In this document: in pieces, positions 13,312-16,086 of the stretch
Position numbering within the stretch: the stretch's first letter is position 1
Layout of the letters: every line of letters starts with the position of its first letter
From: JBJXFK01 sp046155505
GTDB lineage: Bacteria > Planctomycetota > Phycisphaerae > UBA1845 > Fen-1342
Reading direction: 5' to 3'
DNA: 16,086 nucleotides
Assembly: GCA_046155505.1 (NCBI GenBank)
Contig: JBJXFK010000109.1
Coordinates: forward strand, 1-16,086
Notes under the pieces: generated by a model
Told to the model about the DNA's origin: nothing
The model's database searches: none
What the model saw: the letters and a program-made list of their open reading frames with translations, nothing else
Position numbers and translations under genes: made by a program

Positions 13312-13935
13312 TCACTTTTGATACAACCCGCCCGTCGCCTCCAACCAATCCGCGATGCGATCCGTCGCTCCGGCAATGTCGTTGTCCGACACGTCAATCT
13401 CGATCGATTGCAGACGCGACTCGCCCACCAATCGCCGCAGGAGCTGCTGCTCCTGCACGAACGGCTCGAGATGGTCATACTGCTTCGGGTTGCCCGACAC
13501 TTTCAGCCGCTCGGCCCGCGCGGCGGCGAATGACTCGGGCGATCGCGTGAGGAACACCAGCCGAAAATTCAACTCCGCCAACCGGCGGTCGAGCCAGTTG
13601 AAGTCATAGTCAACGCCCCGATTCTCGATCTGAAATGCCCGCGTCGAGAGATGAAACCGATCAATGATCCATGAGTAGTATCGCTGCAATTCGAGCAGCT
13701 TGATCCACGTCTGGTACGTCTCTATCGCCCGCCCCTCTTCCTCCGGGGCAAAATTGATCAGCCCGCGGCCCCACGGCGTGTTGGTGAACGCACACCACTC
13801 GGCCGAAATCACCGGCGAGTGATAGCGGTACTTCCGCGGGCCGACGACGCGCGGATGCTCATTCAGCGCGAAGGCGATGTCGGTCTTGAACGTCAGCCGC
13901 GTTCCTTCGAGAATGATGTGCGGGCACAATTTCAC
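13312..13935 (-). CDS. thymidylate-kinase-like P-loop protein with altered Walker A
   Basis: A 207-residue protein starting MKLCPHIILEGTRLTFKTD. Its layout resembles thymidylate and deoxynucleoside kinases: an N-terminal strand leading to a P-loop-like E-G-T-R-L-T-F-K-T at 10-18, D-R-F-H-L-S-T-R-A-F-Q at 92-102 (compare DR-x-x-x-S-x-x-A-Y-Q of dTMP kinase), a strand-helix L-V-F-L-T-R-S-P-E-S-F-A-A-A-R-A-E-R-L at 126-144 in the place of the lid region, and a C-terminal helix. The glycine normally before the P-loop lysine is Phe16, so nucleotide binding may be changed or lost. The substrate is unknown and I would not call it dTMP kinase. The start is GTG at 13935, with AAAGGAG ten bases upstream. 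It converges on rnpB and is divergent from the peptidase gene. Confidence 0.75.
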   Translation of the reverse strand: MKLCPHIILEGTRLTFKTDIAFALNEHPRVVGPRKYRYHSPVISAEWCAFTNTPWGRGLINFAPEEEGRAIETYQTWIKLLELQRYYSWIIDRFHLSTRAFQIENRGVDYDFNWLDRRLAELNFRLVFLTRSPESFAAARAERLKVSGNPKQYDHLEPFVQEQQLLRRLVGESRLQSIEIDVSDNDIAGATDRIADWLEATGGLYQK

Positions 13936-13966
13936 GACCGCGGTTCTCCTTTCGCAGCTTGCGGAA

Positions 13967-13994
13967 TCGACGCAGTTGAAGCATATGGTACGAT
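13967..13994 (+). promoter_or_regulatory. possible promoter of the S46 peptidase gene
   Basis: TCGACG at 13967 and TACGAT at 13989 are spaced by 16 bases, just upstream of the start codon. The leader would be about a dozen bases. The match is partial. Confidence 0.35.
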
Positions 13995-14012
13995 GCTGAT
14001 TGGCAAGAGGGG

Positions 14013-16086
14013 ATGCACTTGATCAAATTCATGCGTTCGTTCGCCCTGTTTGCGTTTCTAACATGCATCCCGACGTATGCCGACGAAGGCATGTGGCTGC
14101 TCAATCAGCCGCCCACCGCGTTGCTCAACGAACGCCACGCCTTCGAGCCGACGCCCGCATTTCTCGAACACATGCAAAAGGCCGCCGTACGGGTGGGCGG
14201 CAGCGCGTCGTTCGTCTCGGCCGACGGCCTGGTGATGACCAATCACCACGTCGCGTCGGATCAACTGCAAAAGCTCAGCACGCCCGAGCGCAATCTGCTG
14301 CGCGACGGCTTCTATGCCCGCACCCGCGCCGACGAAATCAAACTGCCCGACGTCGAAGCCCGCATGCTGGTCAGCATCGAAGACGTGACGGCCCAGGTGA
14401 CCGCCGCCGCTTCGCCCGACATGTCCGCCGCCGCCGCGAACCAGGCGCGGCGCGAACGCATCGCTGCCATCGAGCGCGAAGGCGAAGCGAAAGCCGGGCT
14501 GAAGTGCGACGTGGTCACGCTCTACCACGGCGCGCGATACCACCTGTACAGCTACAAGCGCTTCGCCGACGTGCGGCTCGTCTTCGCCCCCGAGATGCAG
14601 ATCGCCTTCTTCGGCGGCGACAACGACAACTTCGAATTTCCGCGTTTCAACCTCGATGTGACGTTCTATCGCGTATACGAGGACGACAAGCCGCTCACGG
14701 TCCAACACTACTTGAAATGGTCGAAGGCTGGCGCGGCGGAAAACGACCTGGCACTCGTCATCGGCAACCCCGGCCGGACCAATCGCCTGTTCACGGTCGA
14801 TCACCTGAAATTCCTGCGCGACAGCGAATACCCGCTCGCGCTCGCGAATCTCTGGCGGCGCGAGATCGAGCTGTTCACCTTTTCCGGTCGGAGCGACGAG
14901 AACGCCCGCATCGCTCGCGATGAGCTTTTCGGCGTGCAAAACGGGCGCAAGGTGCGCACCGGCCAGTTCGCCGCACTCCAGAACCCGCGCACCATCATGG
15001 AGAAGGCCGCGCACGAACGGTTCCTGCGCGAATTTGTCGCCGCCGATCCGAAGCGTCAGACGGAGTGGGGGTCGGCGTGGGATGATGTCACCCGCGCTTA
15101 CGCCAATTTCGCGCCGCACTACACGCGGCATCAGCTCTTCGCCGGGCGACTTGCGGGCGGCGGGAGCGATCTGTTCCGCATTGCGCGCGACATCGTGCGC
15201 CTCGCCGAGGAACTGCCCAAGCCCAGCGACCAACGCTTGCCCGAATACGCCGACACGAGCCTCAAGTCTCTGTACCGGCGGCTCTATTCACGCGCGCCGA
15301 TCGAGACGTCGCTCGAAACCGAGAAGCTCGCGGCATATTTGTCCGCCGTCGGTGCGGCCCTCGGAGCCGACGATCCGCTGTATATCGCGATGTGCGGCAG
15401 CGCCTCGACGCGTGAGCGAGCCGCGGCTCTCGTCGCGGGCACGACGCTCGCCGACGTTGAGACGCGCAAGCGGCTCGTCGAAGCCGGCAGCGCCGCGCTG
15501 GTCGTCACGAGCGATGAGCTGCTGCGATTCGTCGCCAGCATCGACACCGCCGCGCGCGCGATGCGCAAGAAATTCGAAGACGAGGTCGAGGCGATCGAGC
15601 GATCGGCTTATGCGAAAATCGCTGCTGCACGATTCGCCCAATCCGGCGATGCGGTCGCGCCCGACGCCACCGGCACGATGCGGCTCAGTTTCGGCCCGAT
15701 CCGCGGCTATGAAGACGCCGGGCAGCGCGTGCCCGCCTTCACCGATTTCGCGGGCCTCTTTGAGCGCCACGAGCAACGACGCGGCATCGCACCGTTCGAC
15801 CTGCCGCAGCGCTGGCTCGACGGGCGCGGCAAACTCGACTTAAGAACGCCGTTCAACTTTGTCTGCACCGCCGACATCATCGGCGGCAACTCCGGCAGCC
15901 CCGTGGTCAACGCCAAGGGTGAAGTCGTCGGCCTCGTCTTCGACGGCAATCTCGATTCCCTCGTCGGCGATGTGGTCTACGACGGCGAACGCAACCGCGC
16001 CGTCGCCGTCGATTCCCGCGGCATCATCGAGAGCCTTTCCAAAATCTACAAGGCCAGGGAACTCGTCGCGGAACTCACCGCCAAGT
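14013..16086 (+). CDS. S46-family dipeptidyl peptidase (DPP7/DPP11 type), 3' end missing
   Basis: The frame is open for 691 codons and runs off the window; family members have about 700-720 residues, so nearly all is present. A signal peptide (hydrophobic core then PTYA-DEG) indicates export. The mature start D-E-G-M-W-L-L-N is the family's signature N-terminus. The chymotrypsin-like triad is visible: T-N-H-H with the likely catalytic His79, G-G-D-N-D-N-F-E-F-P-R at 201-211 supplying the Asp region, and G-G-N-S-G-S-P with Ser627. S46 enzymes release dipeptides from peptide N-termini in the periplasm and feed amino acid uptake. The Cys that usually follows T-N-H-H is Val80. The start is unsure: ATG 14013 sits only two bases after GAGGGG, whereas TTG 14019 has better spacing and differs by two residues. 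Confidence 0.92.
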   Translation, partial: MHLIKFMRSFALFAFLTCIPTYADEGMWLLNQPPTALLNERHAFEPTPAFLEHMQKAAVRVGGSASFVSADGLVMTNHHVASDQLQKLSTPERNLLRDGFYARTRADEIKLPDVEARMLVSIEDVTAQVTAAASPDMSAAAANQARRERIAAIEREGEAKAGLKCDVVTLYHGARYHLYSYKRFADVRLVFAPEMQIAFFGGDNDNFEFPRFNLDVTFYRVYEDDKPLTVQHYLKWSKAGAAENDLALVIGNPGRTNRLFTVDHLKFLRDSEYPLALANLWRREIELFTFSGRSDENARIARDELFGVQNGRKVRTGQFAALQNPRTIMEKAAHERFLREFVAADPKRQTEWGSAWDDVTRAYANFAPHYTRHQLFAGRLAGGGSDLFRIARDIVRLAEELPKPSDQRLPEYADTSLKSLYRRLYSRAPIETSLETEKLAAYLSAVGAALGADDPLYIAMCGSASTRERAAALVAGTTLADVETRKRLVEAGSAALVVTSDELLRFVASIDTAARAMRKKFEDEVEAIERSAYAKIAAARFAQSGDAVAPDATGTMRLSFGPIRGYEDAGQRVPAFTDFAGLFERHEQRRGIAPFDLPQRWLDGRGKLDLRTPFNFVCTADIIGGNSGSPVVNAKGEVVGLVFDGNLDSLVGDVVYDGERNRAVAVDSRGIIESLSKIYKARELVAELTAK

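Noticed and set aside
14058..15233. 391-codon open frame on the minus strand
   Set aside because: It is antisense to the S46 peptidase, whose catalytic motifs are all on the plus strand.

Overview
The window is GC-rich DNA that most resembles a planctomycete, probably class Phycisphaerae. This rests on four things: a secreted protein ending in a two-loop dockerin-like motif (CPAD-D-D-D-G ... FG), a HU-type DNA-binding protein with a C-terminal PARKVVKVRPLK tail, a class A RNase P RNA, and intergenic spaces filled with short palindromic repeats around GGGTGGGCATCGCCCACC. The class assignment is an inference from protein style. No 16S gene is present.

Layout, left to right: the 5' end of a YggX-like gene on the minus strand (1-80); a repeat-rich spacer; a small four-helix membrane protein (343-753); a tandem pair of inverted-repeat elements; a full-length ComEC/Rec2 DNA-uptake channel (961-3528); and a three-enzyme aromatic amino acid fusion of chorismate mutase, prephenate dehydratase with ACT domain, and DAHP synthase (3637-5712). 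Next comes a spacer with another element, a possible small RNA and a very strong intrinsic terminator (5945-5985). A lipoprotein (6147-7013), an exported TPR protein (7129-8169) and a large secreted beta-repeat/dockerin protein (8394-10604) follow, then HU (11083-11394) behind a structured promoter region and leader.

A repeat cluster separates HU from a convergent gene for a UVR-motif protein (minus strand, 12424 to 11621). Divergent from that gene is rnpB (12655-13123), whose P12 helix is greatly enlarged by repeat-like sequence. After more repeats comes a minus-strand thymidylate-kinase-like P-loop protein with a damaged Walker A motif (13935 to 13312). Last is a divergent S46-family dipeptidyl peptidase that runs off the right edge (14013-16086).

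Most genes look like single transcription units with their own ribosome binding sites. I see no defence system, CRISPR array, tRNA, integrase or transposase. The most unusual features show repeats entering functional sequence: a 27-bp tandem palindrome read as the linker of the aromatic fusion, repeat-like sequence building the P12 arm of RNase P RNA, and an element supplying the stop codon of the small membrane protein.
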